The position numbers were made by a program, and so were the translations under genes. 64,000 bases of DNA, taken from assembly GCA_016946835.1 (NCBI GenBank), contig JACVTC010000159.1, positions 1-64,000 on the forward strand, in the 5' to 3' direction. Every line of letters begins with the position of its first letter. Position 1 is the stretch's first letter. This document shows, in pieces, positions 35,618-47,663 of the stretch. Below the pieces are notes generated by a model. It worked only from the letters and a program-made list of their open reading frames with translations, had not been told where the DNA came from and did not search any database. The stretch comes from Neocallimastix lanati (nom. inval.). Taxonomy: Eukaryota; Neocallimastigomycota; Neocallimastigomycetes; Neocallimastigales; Neocallimastigaceae.

Positions 35618-35684
35618 TGCTTTGAGTGTGAATCGAACTACTCGGGTTCGATTCATGGTCATAGCTCTAGCCACTATACCAAGA
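35618..35684 (-). tRNA. tRNA-like sequence, probably degenerate
   Basis: On the minus strand GGTATAGTGGCTAGAGC resembles a tRNA D-arm/A-box and AGTTCGATTCA a T-loop/B-box, about 30 nt apart. The acceptor ends do not pair and the anticodon arm is unclear, so it may be a tRNA pseudogene or the head of a tRNA-derived short element. GAATCGAAC/GTTCGATTC also forms a 9-bp hairpin here. Confidence 0.3.
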
Positions 35685-36061
35685 TTTCTTTTTCTGAAAT
35701 TTTAGAATTCGTTACATGGTCCTCCTCAAGGATTCGGATGTCAGACGAATCTTAAATTTAAATTTAAACTATAACTAAAAATAACTATATTAAGATTAAT
35801 AATATAATTAAAAACTATTATGAAATACTATAAAAAATTATTTTAAAAATCATACATTTCTTAATAATAATACATGAAAATTTTGATTTAAAATTTAAGT
35901 ATAAAAAATACAGTTCAATGAGATACATGAAAAATATTGATAAAAATAAAAATAATAATAATAATAATTAATTAAACTAAATTATAACTAAAACTAAACT
36001 ATAATAATATTGGATTATTAATAAAAATTAAAGTAATATATATTAATATTAAAATTATTGA
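35685..36061. other. AT-rich spacer
   Basis: Nothing recognisable. It lies at the downstream end of the minus-strand gag-protease frame. Confidence 0.45.
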
Positions 36062-37942
36062 TTATTTGAAAAAAGTATAAAGTAGTGAATTGTAGTTTTC
36101 GGGAGGTTTATCTTCATACGGAAGAAAAGTATCATATTTAAATATTTTTAAGTGATAATGTTTTTTCTTAACTTTTGCAATGTTTGAATTATAGATTACA
36201 AGAAATAAAAAGTGATTTATATTTTTCTTTTTAATTTGAAATAATAAATAAATATTGATTGTTTGATTACTTGGATTAGTGGAAGAAAAATTTTGACTAT
36301 TTGAAATAAAATTTTTAAAAGATCTTGAATTTTGATTTGTTTGAATAAGGTTTTCATGAAAATTTGAATTTAGTTTAACAACAGAGTTCACCCTCTCCTT
36401 CGGAAAATTAGAATTATTATTTAAAGATTTAGAGTTTTGAGTATGAATATATTTATTAATAGTGAGGTTGTTTGCACTAAAGGATTTATTAATTTTACTA
36501 TGAAAAGAATCAGATATTGATATTTTAACAGATTTTATAAAAGAATTATTGGATTTTGAGGATTTAGAAACATGAGTAAGATTACAACAAGAATTTTCAT
36601 TAATAAAAGAATTGCAAGGAATTTTATTATTTGAATGAAATTTAGAATTATTAGTATGAGTATATGAAGGACTACGAGTTTCTTGAGAATTTATTTTATT
36701 AGAGTTTACAATGAAAGAATTTGGAAGAGTTAAACAATTTGAAAGGCAATAATTTGAATTGAAAGTAATTTCTTTATTTTGAAAATCAATTAATGGATTA
36801 TGAGTAGTAAGCCATTCGATACCAAGTATACCACAATAAGAAGGAAGATCAACAACATAGAATTCTGTTTTACAAATGTGATTTTTGTATTTTAATGTAA
36901 TAGGAGAAGTTTTCCCAAAAATAGTTTGATTACCATCGATACCTGAGGCTTTAGGGATTGAAGGGTCGGAATGAAAAGGAATATTATTTTCTTTAACAAA
37001 ATAAATGTCAATAAGGTTAAACTGAGAGCCTGAATCAAGAAGTAATTTAGCTATACAAGAGGAGTTTATAGTTTCTAAAGAGAATTCAGTAATAGGAACA
37101 TTCAAAGAGGTATCAGAGAGTCTAGGTCTAGATTTTGGTTTAAATACAGGATATGAAAAAAGAGTACTATTATTATTTGAAGATTGATTATTTGTATTAG
37201 TAGTTTTATTCTTTAAAGGACAATTTAAGACTTGATGTTCTGAAGAGCCACAATATAAGCAGAGATTTTCATTTCTTCTTCTTTCTTTTTCTTCAGGTGT
37301 TAAAGGTTCATGAGTTCGTCTAGAATATGGATTGAAAGAATTGGTTGAATTTGGTTTATTATTGAACGAGAAGTCTTCTTGAGAAAAATTATTATTATTA
37401 AATCTAAAGAATTGTTTATGGGTAGAGAGTCTAAAGTCAATACGAGAAGCTATAGTTTGAAGTTCAAAGAGAGATTGAGGTCCTGGGAACATTTCAAGAA
37501 TTCTGGTAGCAATTTGATCATGAAGTCCATCTAGGAAAGCATCCATTTTAGCAGGTTCATTTCAGTCATCAGCATACTTATTAAATTCCATAATATACTT
37601 ATTGATTTTGCCTAAATGTTTTTGCTTAAGGATTCTGAGTTTCTGATTAGCAATAAAGGTAGCGTCAAAATTTCCATAAAAAGCTTTGATTTTACTAATG
37701 AAGAGTTGGTAGTTTCTAAGACAAGGGTCATGGTTTTCAATGAGTGAAGCTGCCCAATTCATAGCATTACCGTATAATCTTGATATAATATAAACAACTT
37801 TATCTTCATCATGTTGAAAAAGTTCAGGGTGCAATTGAAAAGCAAGTTCCATTTTTGCAAGAAATCCTTTTAAGTATTTACGATTCCCAGAGAAACCATC
37901 TTTTAAAGAAGCGGCATCATAAAAATTAGTATGTTCTTCCAT
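36062..37942 (-). pseudogene. Gag-protease region of minus-strand Gypsy element
   Basis: The beginning (37.94-37.56 kb) reads as a Ty3/Gypsy capsid: KYLKGFLAKMELAFQLHPE, then VVYIISRLYGNAMNWAASLI, then KIKAFYGNFD and YIMEFNKYADD. Further on come the DGLHDQIATRI region, a CCHC knuckle (CLYCGSSEHQVLNCP near 37.25 kb), an aspartic protease active site LLDSGSQFNLID (near 37.03 kb) and the protease flap/core GILGIEWLTTHNPLIDF. The remainder is a Ser/Asn-rich region without recognisable domains. In life these parts would form the particle and process it. Fossil with about one interruption; more distant from the other gag proteins in the window. Confidence 0.75.
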
Positions 37943-37993
37943 ATTTTAATGTTGCAAGATTTAATTTTAAAATATTGATATAAAATATATAAC

Positions 37994-38352
37994 TCAAAGT
38001 GTAATCCAAGAATGTAATCCAAGAGTGTAATCCAAGAGTGTAGTCCAAGAGTGTAGTCCAAGAATGTAATCCAAGAATGTAATCCAAGAATGTAATCCAA
38101 GAATGTAATCCAAGAGTGTAGTCCAAGAATGTAATCCAATAATGTATTCCAAGAGTGAAATCCAAGAGTGAAATCCAAGAGTGAAATCCAAGTGTGAAAT
38201 CCAAGAGTGAAATCCAAGAGTGTAATCCAAAAGAGTAATCCAAGAGAGTAATCCAAAAGAATAATCCAAGAGAGTAATTCAAGAGAATAATCCAAGAGAG
38301 TAATTCAAGAGAATAATCTAAGAGAGTAATCTAAGAGAGTAATCTAAGAGAG
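37994..38352 (-). repeat. 13-bp minisatellite in the element leader
   Basis: About 27 copies of a 13-bp unit, AGTGTAATCCAAG with variants (TGAAATCC, GAGTAATCCAA). Because 13 is not a multiple of three, each strand's frames read through the same series of residues with a 39-bp period, which produces long open frames on the minus strand (WITLLDYTLGLHS-type repeats). I do not regard these as genes. Confidence 0.9.
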
Positions 38353-38757
38353 AAATAATTCAAGAAAACAATTCATTAGAGTAAATGAATATAAAGGTAC
38401 TATGGAGTTAAATCTAATACTTGAATAAAATATTTTAATTATTGTAAAATTCTTAAATAAATTATTTTATAGTTTTAGGTGATAAGTTCCCGTAGCTCTC
38501 ATGTAATAACGCTAAAGTATTCGACTGTTAGTATTAATTAAATAAATTTAATTAATAGAAGGAAGGAATGATATTAGTTTCTTATTTATAATGCTAACTT
38601 AATTATCTGTGAAGAAAAAAATATATTATCTTCCCCGATTGTCAAATAAAATAGAATACACAAGTATTACGGATTAGTGGTTGATTAAGCCACCTTGCAT
38701 AGGAAGTCACAGAAAACTATTGTTATTTATAAAAGAACTTTATAAATAAAGAAAATT
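38353..38757 (-). other. Leader between LTR E and gag
   Basis: No reading frame. It contains mixed-composition islands (TTCCCGTAGCTCTCATG near 38,487; TTAAGCCACCTTGCATAGG near 38,684) unlike the A/T background, expected positions for primer or packaging signals of the minus-strand element. No clear primer site was found. Confidence 0.4.
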
Positions 38758-40796
38758 TTTTATTAAAAAAAATTTATTTTTATTTTAATATTAATCTTTA
38801 TTTTATTTAATAATTAATTTTGTTTAAATTAATAAAATAATTGTTAAAACTAATAAAATAATAAAAAGAAATATTTATTATTTATACTAATTTATTTTAA
38901 ATTTTAATAATAAAATTGATTATTAATAACTAATAAAATATATGTAATAATTTATTAAATAATTAATAATAGAGAATAATTTATAAGAAATATTTACATG
39001 TTTTTATATTTTTCTTTGATTTTAAACTATTTACATTAAAAATAATAAAATTAATAAAAGAGAAATAAAGAATAATTTATAATTAAATTAAACAATATTT
39101 ACAATTAAAATATTAATAAAGATGAGTTTTAAAATGTTATTTTAATTACAATTTGTTTATAAAAGTTGAGTTATAAAATAAATAAAATAATCATTATTTT
39201 AAATAAAAGTAACTTAAAAATTATTTAACTATTTAATTTTAATTTTGAGATGTTTATAAGTTTGTTTATTTGTTATTTATAATTTATTAAATTTGTTTAT
39301 TATTTTGTTTATTTGTAGTTTTAGAAAAATATTATTTATTAATTTATTTTAGTTTTTAATTAAAATTATTAATGATTAATCAATTTATTATTATTTTATT
39401 TTAATTATTTTTATTTAATTAATTTTTCTAAAATATGTATTTAATTTTTTTTAGAATGGATTAATTTTTGGGTTAAGTTAGACAAGAATTGTTAAATTAA
39501 ATGTTTGTTTTGGTAAGATTATTGTAAAAGTAAATTGAGTGTCTTGGTAAGATTATTGTAAAATTTTTTGTAGGTAGGTAAGATTCTTGCTATATCTTTC
39601 CTAGTTTGGGTTAAATTGGTCAGGTCAAGATGTTTTATTAATTATAACAATTAATTAAATTTAAATAATAAATAACACACACAGAGTTTTATAATTAAGA
39701 TTTCAATATTTAAGATTTATGTTTTATTAGAACTTTATTTAATATATATTTTAATAATAAATTTTAACTAAGATTAATACAAAGAATTATTTATTGTTAT
39801 AATTAATTTATTAACTTTATGTTAATAGTTTAGAATTTATTAGTTAGTTAAAGGTTAAAGGTTAAAGGTTAATAATCTTACAAAGAATTCAAAATATGGA
39901 ATTTCAAATCCTTTTTATATTAAACTAAAATAATAATTAACAATATAATTAAATAATACATTCTAATCTTAATATATTCATACATGTATATAAACTATAT
40001 TGACAAAAATCTTTTAATACAATAACTATATAAATTATTCATAAAACAATTTAATAATAAAACTAATTTAATAATCAAATATAAATGAAATAAAATAAAA
40101 TATTAAAACTAATTAAAAATTCTCTTTCGGAAATCTTTAGAATGATAAAGAATTCCTTAGAATCTTTTAGAAATAATTGAATAAAATATATAATAATAAA
40201 ACTTATAAAACTTTTTTAAAATATTATAAAACTATTACGAATAACTAATTCTGTATTTTTAATTAATAATAAAAATTAATAATATAATTTCCAAGTTAAG
40301 AGATTTATCTAATATAAATTTCTTAATTAATAATTTGGGGTCTTAATTAAATAATTAAATTATATTTTTATATTTAAATATCTTTAAAGTCCAATATCTC
40401 GTTATCTAATTGTCCAATAAGGTTGATTTTAACATATGTTGTAGTTCTCGACCGTAGCTTTCTAATGAATATAATATTAGCGGGAATATCAATATAATAT
40501 TTCCATTATTTGTTGAGTTATCGTTATTTTTCTTCATGTTATCTTTATCACATTCTTAAGGGTTAAATTAAATTAAATTATCTTTAATAAATAAGTCCAA
40601 ACCCTTTGGTTTCTAATTCTTTAATGTTTCTAATATTTATTTTTATAATTAAAATCGAATTAAAATAATTTTTGTCAATAACTAAATTAAATTTCAATTG
40701 ACCTAATAGTGAATTTTGACTTCAAATCCACTAGTATTCGTGACAAGAATTTGTTCTTTATTACTTATTTTATTTTAATAATTTTGTTATTTATCA
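38758..40796 (-). repeat. LTR family E, copy 1, split by a family G LTR
   Basis: Matches E copies at 42,848 and 53,953 over 38,758-39,489 and 40,746-40,796, ending in TTATTTATCA. The family G LTR sits between. The left 150 bp differ from the other copies. Confidence 0.75.
39490..40745. repeat. Solo LTR family G, copy 1
   Basis: 1256 bp from TGTTAAATT to TTCGTGACA. AGAAT flanks both sides (39,485-39,489 and 40,746-40,750). The uninterrupted sequence GACAAGAATTTGTTC is present in the other E copies, showing the empty target. Confidence 0.9.
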
Positions 40797-40799
40797 CAA

Positions 40800-41598
40800 T
40801 GTAAAGAATTAATTAAAAATATTTAATTATATTAATAATTAATTCTTTCTACAATTAATAATAAAAAATATTATTAATTGATATAAAATTAAAAAATATA
40901 ATATAAAAATTTGAAAACGAAAATTTTAAAACTTAGAGTTTATTATAAGATTATAATAAACAACACTAAAAGTAGGTTAAGAGTATTTTAGAAATTATTT
41001 TATTATAAAAATTTTTAATTAAAAGTAATTTTAAAATATTTGTGTTAATTATTATAATTTCTTATAATAATAACTCTTGATTATTTTTAGAAGAATCAAG
41101 AGTCCTATTTATATTAATTTGATTTCTAATCTTGGAAAATTATCTCTATCTAGAAAAAGTTAGAAGAAAAAACTAGATAGATCTCGATTGGTGTTTAATT
41201 ACATCAATCTTTAGTTAATAAAAAAACCCGAATAAGGGAGAAAACTTATTAACTAATTATATATTAATTTTATTAATATTTAATCACAAGTATAATTAAA
41301 TAATTAATTCTTTTAATTTTCTTAATTAAAAGTCCAAGAAATATTATAATTTAATTATTTCTTGATTAAATAAAATTATCATTGTAATACAATTTAATTT
41401 TTCTTAATTAATTAGAATTTATCATTATTTTAATACAATAATACATTACTATAATTTAATATATTAATTATTAATAATTCAATTTAATGCAAATAAATTT
41501 TAAAACAATAACATTCATTAATAATTACTATGTGACATAATTAATAAAATTATTCATAAAATTTTATAAAATAATAAACTTTAAATATTAATTTTTTA
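40800..41598 (+). repeat. LTR family B-type fragment
   Basis: Begins TGTAAAGAATTAA and contains the CTCTTGATT/AATCAAGAG hairpin (41,074-41,102) and the TCTAATCTTGG...TCTAGAAAAAG block of B-type LTRs. The right end is lost where a family G copy begins. Confidence 0.6.
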
Positions 41599-42793
41599 AT
41601 GTAAAATTAAATTGAGTGTTTTGGTATGTAAGATTCTTGCTATATCTTTCCTAGTTTGGGTTAAATTGGTCAGGTCAAGATGTTTTATTAATTATAACAA
41701 TTAATTAAATTTAAATAATAAATAACACACACAGAGTTTTATAATTAAGATTTCAATATTTAAAATTTATGTTTTATTAGAACTTTATTTAATATACATT
41801 TTAATAATAACTTAACTAAGATTAATATAAAGAATTATTTATTGTTATAATTAATTTATTAACTTTATGTTAATATTTTAGAATTTAATAATCTTACAAA
41901 GAATTCAAAATATGGAATTTCAAATCCTTTTTATACTAAACTAAAATAATAATTAACAATATAATTAATTAATACATTTTAATCTTAATATATTCATACA
42001 TGTATATAAACTATATAAAATATAATAAAATAATATTGATAAGATTCTTCTAATAAAATATCTATATAAATTATTAATAAAACAATTTAATAATAAAACT
42101 AATTTAATAATCAAATATAAAATGAAATAAAATAAAATATTAAAACTAATTAAAAATTCTCTTTCGGAAATCTTTAGAATGATAAAGAATTCCTTAGAAT
42201 CTTTTAGAATATAATTGAATAAAATATATAATAATAAAATATATAAAACATATATAAACTTATTTAAAATATTATAAAACTATTACGAATAACTAATTCT
42301 GTATTTTAATTAATAATAAAAATTAATAATATAATTTCCAAGTTAAGAGATTTATCTAATATAAATTTCTTAATTAATAATTTAGGGTCTTATTTAAATA
42401 ATTAAATTATATTTTTATATTTAAATATCTTTAAAGTCCAATATCTCGTTATCTAATTGTCCAATAAGGTTGATTTTAACATATGTTGTAGTTCTCGACC
42501 GTAGCTTTCTAATGAATATAATATTAGCGGGAATATCAATATAATATTTCCATTATTTGTTGAGTTATCGTTATTTTTCTTCATGTTATCTTTATCACAT
42601 TCTTAAGGGTTAAATTAAATTAAATTATCTTTAATAAATAAGTCCAAACCCTTTGGTTTCTAATTCCTTAATGTTTCTAATATTTATTTTTATAATTAAA
42701 ATCGAATTAAAATAATTTTTTGTCAATAACTAAATTAAATTTCAATTGATCTAATAGTGAATTTTAACTTCAAATCCACTAGTATTCGTGACA
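41599..42793. repeat. LTR family G, copy 2
   Basis: Nearly identical to 39,573-40,745 from GTAAGATTCTTGC to TTCGTGACA, in the same direction, but its first part is shorter. Its left end and target duplication could not be fixed. Confidence 0.8.
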
Positions 42794-42841
42794 AATATTA
42801 ATGATTAATAATTTAATTACATTTTTTAATTAAATTATTAC
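42794..42841 (-). repeat. LTR family B terminus, reversed
   Basis: The first 48 bp of the LTR at 52,967 (TGTAATAATTTAATT start) in reverse orientation, cut on its left by family G. Confidence 0.7.
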
Positions 42842-42847
42842 AATCAG

Positions 42848-43816
42848 TGATTTATACCTAATATTCTTAATCTACAAAATTAAATTTTGTAGAAGTGAAT
42901 AAGAGGATAAATACTGAATAAAATAGATTTAAGAAATTTAAAAAAAATAAATATGTTTAATTATTAAACACAAAAATGTTTTATTAAAAAAAATTTATTT
43001 TTATTTTAATATTAATCTTTATTTATTTAATAATTAATTTTGTTTAAATTAATAAAATAATTGTTAAACTAATAAAATAATAAAATGAAATATTTATTAT
43101 TTATACTAATTTATTTTAAATTTTAATAATAAAATTGATTATTAATAACTAATAAAATATATGTAATAATTTATTAAATAATTAATAATCATACTTTTTG
43201 ATTATTAAAACTAATAAAATATCTATAATAATTTATTTAATAATAAATAATAAAGAATAATTTATAAGAAATATTTACATGTTTTTATATTTTTCTTTGA
43301 TTTTAAACTATTTACATTAAAAATAATAAAATTAATAAAAGAGAAATAAAGAATAATTTATTATTAAATTAAACAATATTTACAATTAAAATGTTAATAA
43401 AGATGAGTTTTAAAATGTTATTTTAATTACAATTTGTTTATAAAAGTCGAGTTATAAAATAAATAAAATAATCATTATTTTAAATAAAAGTAACTTAAAA
43501 ATTATTTAACTATTTAATTTTAATTTTGAGATGTTTATAAGTTTGTTTATTTGTTATTTATAATTTATTAAATTTGTTTATTATTTTGTTTATTTGTAGT
43601 TTTAGAAAAATATTATTTATTAATTTATTTTAGTTTTTAATTAAAATTATTAATGATTAATCAATTTATTATTATTTTATTTTAATTATTTTTATTTAAT
43701 TAATTTTTCTAAAATATGTATTTAATTTTTTTTAGAATGGATTAATTTTTGGGTTAAGTTAGACAAGAATTTGTTTTTTATTATTTATTTTAATTTAATA
43801 ATTTTGTTATTTATCA
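42848..43816 (-). repeat. Solo LTR family E, copy 2
   Basis: 969 bp, plus-strand ends TGATTTATACC and TTATTTATCA. TCAG directly flanks both ends (42,844-42,847 and 43,817-43,820), a 4-bp target duplication. The TATA-like ATATAAAAACATG reads on the minus strand. Confidence 0.75.
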
Positions 43817-43826
43817 TCAGAACAAC

Positions 43827-44380
43827 TGTAAAAGGTATGTTTATTATTAACTAAAATAACTAATAACAATTAAATTTAAAGGCTAAGATAACTTAACACC
43901 TCTCTATTCGAGTTGTTAATAATAAACACTAAATTAATTAAATTTTATAATTATTACTTTCTATTACACTAGAATATAGCGCAGCACTTTATAACTCTAT
44001 TCGTTATCAGTTACTGGGCTTACACTGAGTAGTATATTTTTATTTAATAATTATATTTTATTTATTAATATTAATATTTATAACAACAATTTACGTTAAT
44101 AGTAACGCTAGTGCGTTACAGTTACAAGTTCAATTATTATTTATACATGTCAATAATATTATGATTGGTAAATAATTTAACTTAGTTTACTAATCACTAA
44201 ATAAAATATATTTAACTAAGTATTTAACTATATAATTAATTATAAAATAATAAAATTTAATGTACGAAATTAACAAAAGATTTTATTTGATTAGCCGAAA
44301 TTGCTAACTTGTTTAGAGATACGTTACGTAACCAAAGAACTATCATTAGATAGGCTTGAAGTTACCATGTATCTCTTACA
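43827..44380 (-). repeat. LTR family A, copy 4 (solo)
   Basis: Complete LTR A on the minus strand, TGTAAGAGATACATGG to ACCTTTTACA. Flanks do not form a target duplication. Confidence 0.85.
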
Positions 44381-44952
44381 ATGGTATGGTTGATATTAAT
44401 TGTACCAGTTAAGGGTTTTGAAGACAGGGAATTTTATACTAAATAATATTTTAGATAAATAAATTATTATTTCTTTAAAGTAAATTTTATTTTCTTTAAA
44501 GTAAATTTTATTTTCTTTAAAGTAAATTTTATTTTACTTTGTCTTTATTAATTTTATTTAATTTATTTTATTACAATTATTAAGTACATGTATTTATAAC
44601 CCTATTATAAATAATCTCTCTCTATTATTTATAATTAGTTCCTACAACACTATTAATATTCTTTTATTAACTAAACTAAATAAAATTCCTTATTTTTAAT
44701 TAATTCTCTCTTGTTCACCATTCCTATTTTTCTCTTTTTATTTCTAATTGTTTTTATTCAAATCCTATTTTATTATCCAATCAGAGATAATTTCTAATTA
44801 GGTATAATACATATTATATTTTTATAAGTAATTATTTCCAATCAAGTCGTATTAAATTATATATATATATTTAGATATTTATAGTAAATAATTATTGTTA
44901 TTTTTATATCATAGTACAATAATACATATTTCTACTGTGGGTTGTACCAACA
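44381..44952 (+). repeat. Probable LTR ending at a tRNA primer site
   Basis: The sequence ends GGGTTGTACCAACA immediately before a strong primer site at 44,953, so an LTR must end here; its start is not resolved. It includes a tandem TTTCTTTAAAGTAAATTTTA unit, three copies, at 44,470-44,540. Confidence 0.5.
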
Positions 44953-44974
44953 TGGTAGACTCGGGGTTGATTCG
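44953..44974 (+). other. tRNA primer-binding site
   Basis: TGGTAGACTCGGGG is followed by TTGATTCG. The complement reads as a complete tRNA 3' portion: CCA, discriminator A, a 7-nt acceptor strand CGAGTCT, a 5-nt T-stem AACCC and T-loop CGAATC. The same site recurs at 51,954-51,975. Confidence 0.8.
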
Positions 44975-44979
44975 TATGG

Positions 44980-45030
44980 ATTTAAAATCAAGCAGGGGGG
45001 GACGGGTATTACCCTGCTTTGATTTTAAAT
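44980..45030 (+). other. 18-bp hairpin after the primer site
   Basis: ATTTAAAATCAAGCAGGG pairs with CCCTGCTTTGATTTTAAAT (one bulged T) around a 14-nt G-rich loop. It is repeated at 51,981-52,031. Position next to the primer site suggests a dimerisation or packaging element. Confidence 0.8.
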
Positions 45031-45880
45031 AAAAAAAAAAATTTTTTTTCATTAAAAGTTATTTATTATTTATTAATATAAAATTTTATTATTTTAAAGT
45101 ACATATATTTAATTTTTAAGAAATATTTACAATATTTATATTTTTTTATAAATTTAAAGTATAATTATTTGTTCATAATTTAAATAATTTTATAGAATTA
45201 TTGAATTAATTTTATATTAATAATTCATTTTTGTTTTAATTTTTATAAATATAATAATATAATATTCAAATACAATATAATTAAAAATAATTATAAAATA
45301 AATATATAGAAAATAGTTTTACTATTTTCTTTGATATTTTTAAGTTAAATAAATTGTTTTTAAAGATTAATATATAATTAATTTAATAATCTTTAATTAT
45401 TTTAAATAATACTTGTAATTATTTTCAAAAATAAAATAAAATTTTTATAATATTTAATTAATAAATTTGATAATATTTAAATAATAAATTTTTATAATAA
45501 TTAATAATTTTTAATAATAATTTTTAATAATAAATTTAATTAATAATCTTAATAATTTTATAATAATATTTAATAGTTATAATAAATAAATTTTTATAAT
45601 TATATTTAATAATTTTAATAATTTTATAATATTAATAGTTTATAATAATTTTTATAATAATATTTAATTAATAATTTTAATAATTTAGTATCTTAAAAGT
45701 ATAATTTTAATATTTACAATTGTGTTTTAATATATACATATATTTAATAATATAACAATAAAGTAATTAATTAAAATTGATTTACATTATTTACAAGTTA
45801 AAATTAATTTATATCAAAATAAATTAAATTTTATTATTAAGTTTAGGTTATCAAGAATATAGGAAAGCACAATTTAGTAA

Positions 45881-46593
45881 TGTTAAGATTTTGATATAAT
45901 TTATAGTTTAAATTTAAATAAAATAATATGGTTTATTAAAAAATATTCACTAAGTCGATATGTCTATATAGTAATATACTATATAGATATATAATAAAAA
46001 TAATAAATATTTAAATGTTTAGTTTAATAAAAATTTATTTATAATAAACTTTGGTAATTAGAATTATCAAATTAATTTAATTTTAAATTTGTTTATTTTA
46101 TTTAATAATAAAATATCTATAATATATTACTATTAAGGTAATTTTACAATAACCTTACAAAGAACATAAAAGAGAGATTTTTACATCTTTCTTTTATACT
46201 TTGTAAGTTACATAATAATAATATTTAATTATAAGATATTAATAATATAGTAATATAAATAATAATAAAATATAAGGATAAATTTAATTATATAATTAAT
46301 TTGAATAATTGAATTTAATATAGATATGTTGTAAACATATATAAAAACATAATATAAATAGAATACACGTGACGTCAAATGTATCATTAGAATTAATTAT
46401 TAATATAAACCTTATTTATTAATATTCTCAGAATTATTAGGCCTAAGATAACCCTTTAAATATTAAACAAGAATTTATATTAATTATTAATTATTTAAAT
46501 ATATATATTATTTATAATTAAATAAATAATATTTTTAATTATTGAAATGTAAATAACTGAAATTGAGATTTCAATTCAGTTATAATTTCAACA
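45881..46593. repeat. Solo LTR family H, copy 1
   Basis: 713 bp from TGTTAAGATT to ATTTCAACA with AGTAA on both sides (45,876-45,880; 46,594-46,598). The empty site is at 52,920-52,924 in the other leader copy. Confidence 0.95.
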
Positions 46594-46650
46594 AGTAAAG
46601 AATTATTAATAATAAAATAAAGGTTATTAATTCATTCTTTACCAAACATG

Positions 46651-47187
46651 ATACGTATCTTTTATATTTAAAGATGTATCTAAATAATTTTATTTGTTTG
46701 GACGTTGTCAGAAGGGAATTATTAACAAAATAATATATTCTAATAAATATAATAATAACACATAATGTATAAATATAAATATATAATTTAAATGTAAAGA
46801 TTTGTCTTTATTTATTTATTCTTATTTCTTTATTTATTTTTATTACATTATTCTCAATGTTTACAAAAATATAAAAATACAAGTTATATATTTATTATTA
46901 TCTTTCTCACTAATTATCTAATTATACACTTAATAATTAATATTTATTACTCTATAAACTATTATATTTTCTACTAATAAACCTGTTATTTTGAAGTATC
47001 TTTATTATATATTTCCTATATTATAACAAAGAACTCCTCGTTTAATTATTAATGAATTATCAAAATATGTATCTAACTATTTAGTCTTATTTAATTATCT
47101 ACCAAACATTATTAATTTTTAATTTATTACTTTAACTAATTTCTAAAACTATTCCTAATATGTTTTTAGTGTGGTACCGTATAAAAT
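46651..47187. other. AT-rich spacer, probable LTR sequence
   Basis: No gene. ACATGATACG and AACAAAATAATATATTCTAA words are shared with 62,487-62,580, so both probably derive from one further LTR family. Confidence 0.45.
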
Positions 47188-47663
47188 TGTAAGAAATTAC
47201 TTATAAAATTAATTATAATAATAATTTCTTAACTACAAATTAACATTAATTATTACTAATTAACATTAATTTGAGAAAATAAAATTAAATATAATTAAAT
47301 AAATATAAAATAATATAAATAAATAATTATACTTAACTTAAATATAAGATAGAGTTTATTATAGAAAGTTTATAATAAACAATAACACAAAAGGAATAAA
47401 AGACACAAATATTTATAAAATATGTTTTATTAAAAGGGTTTTGGTTTATTAATTAATTATTTTATTTGAATTATTATTTATTATAAAAATTCTAAAATAA
47501 TAACTCTTGATTTCTCGAAGAGAACTCAAGAGAATCAAATATATATAAATTAATAATTAAATATTATTGGTTAAAATAAATACAATAATTTAATGTATTA
47601 AATTAATGTATTAAATAAGAAAGATAGATAAATTTTATAATAAATTTATCTAAATTTCTTACA
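47188..47663. repeat. LTR family D, copy 1
   Basis: 476 bp, TGTAAGAAATTAC to ATTTCTTACA, nearly identical to 49,869-50,347. Contains the CTCTTGA/TCAAGAG hairpin at 47,504-47,532. Confidence 0.8.

Larger units (their letters stand above)
36062..40796 (-). mobile_element. Minus-strand Ty3/Gypsy-type element, gag and protease only
   Basis: In minus-strand order: an LTR of family E (38,758-40,796, with a family G solo LTR inserted in it), a leader (38,353-38,757), a 13-bp minisatellite (37,994-38,352), and a gag plus protease coding region (36,062-37,942). Reverse transcriptase, RNase H and integrase are not present. The pairing of this LTR with this coding region is inferred from orientation and position. 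The coding region has about one interruption. Fossil. Confidence 0.6.
44953..46650 (+). mobile_element. Non-autonomous LTR element leader, copy 1, with nested LTR
   Basis: Begins with a tRNA primer site (44,953-44,974) and an 18-bp hairpin (44,980-45,030), then about 850 bp of non-coding A/T sequence. A family H solo LTR interrupts it at 45,881-46,593, after which it resumes to about 46,650 (CATTCTTTACCAA). The copy at 51,954-52,961 is uninterrupted. No coding region was found, so this looks like the internal region of a small non-autonomous element or a remnant. Confidence 0.65.

Noticed and set aside
37903-38295. Three overlapping minus-strand open frames of 91-130 codons
   Set aside because: They are the three frames of the 13-bp minisatellite.
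37994-38352. CRISPR array
   Set aside because: Contiguous 13-bp units without spacers; a eukaryotic minisatellite.
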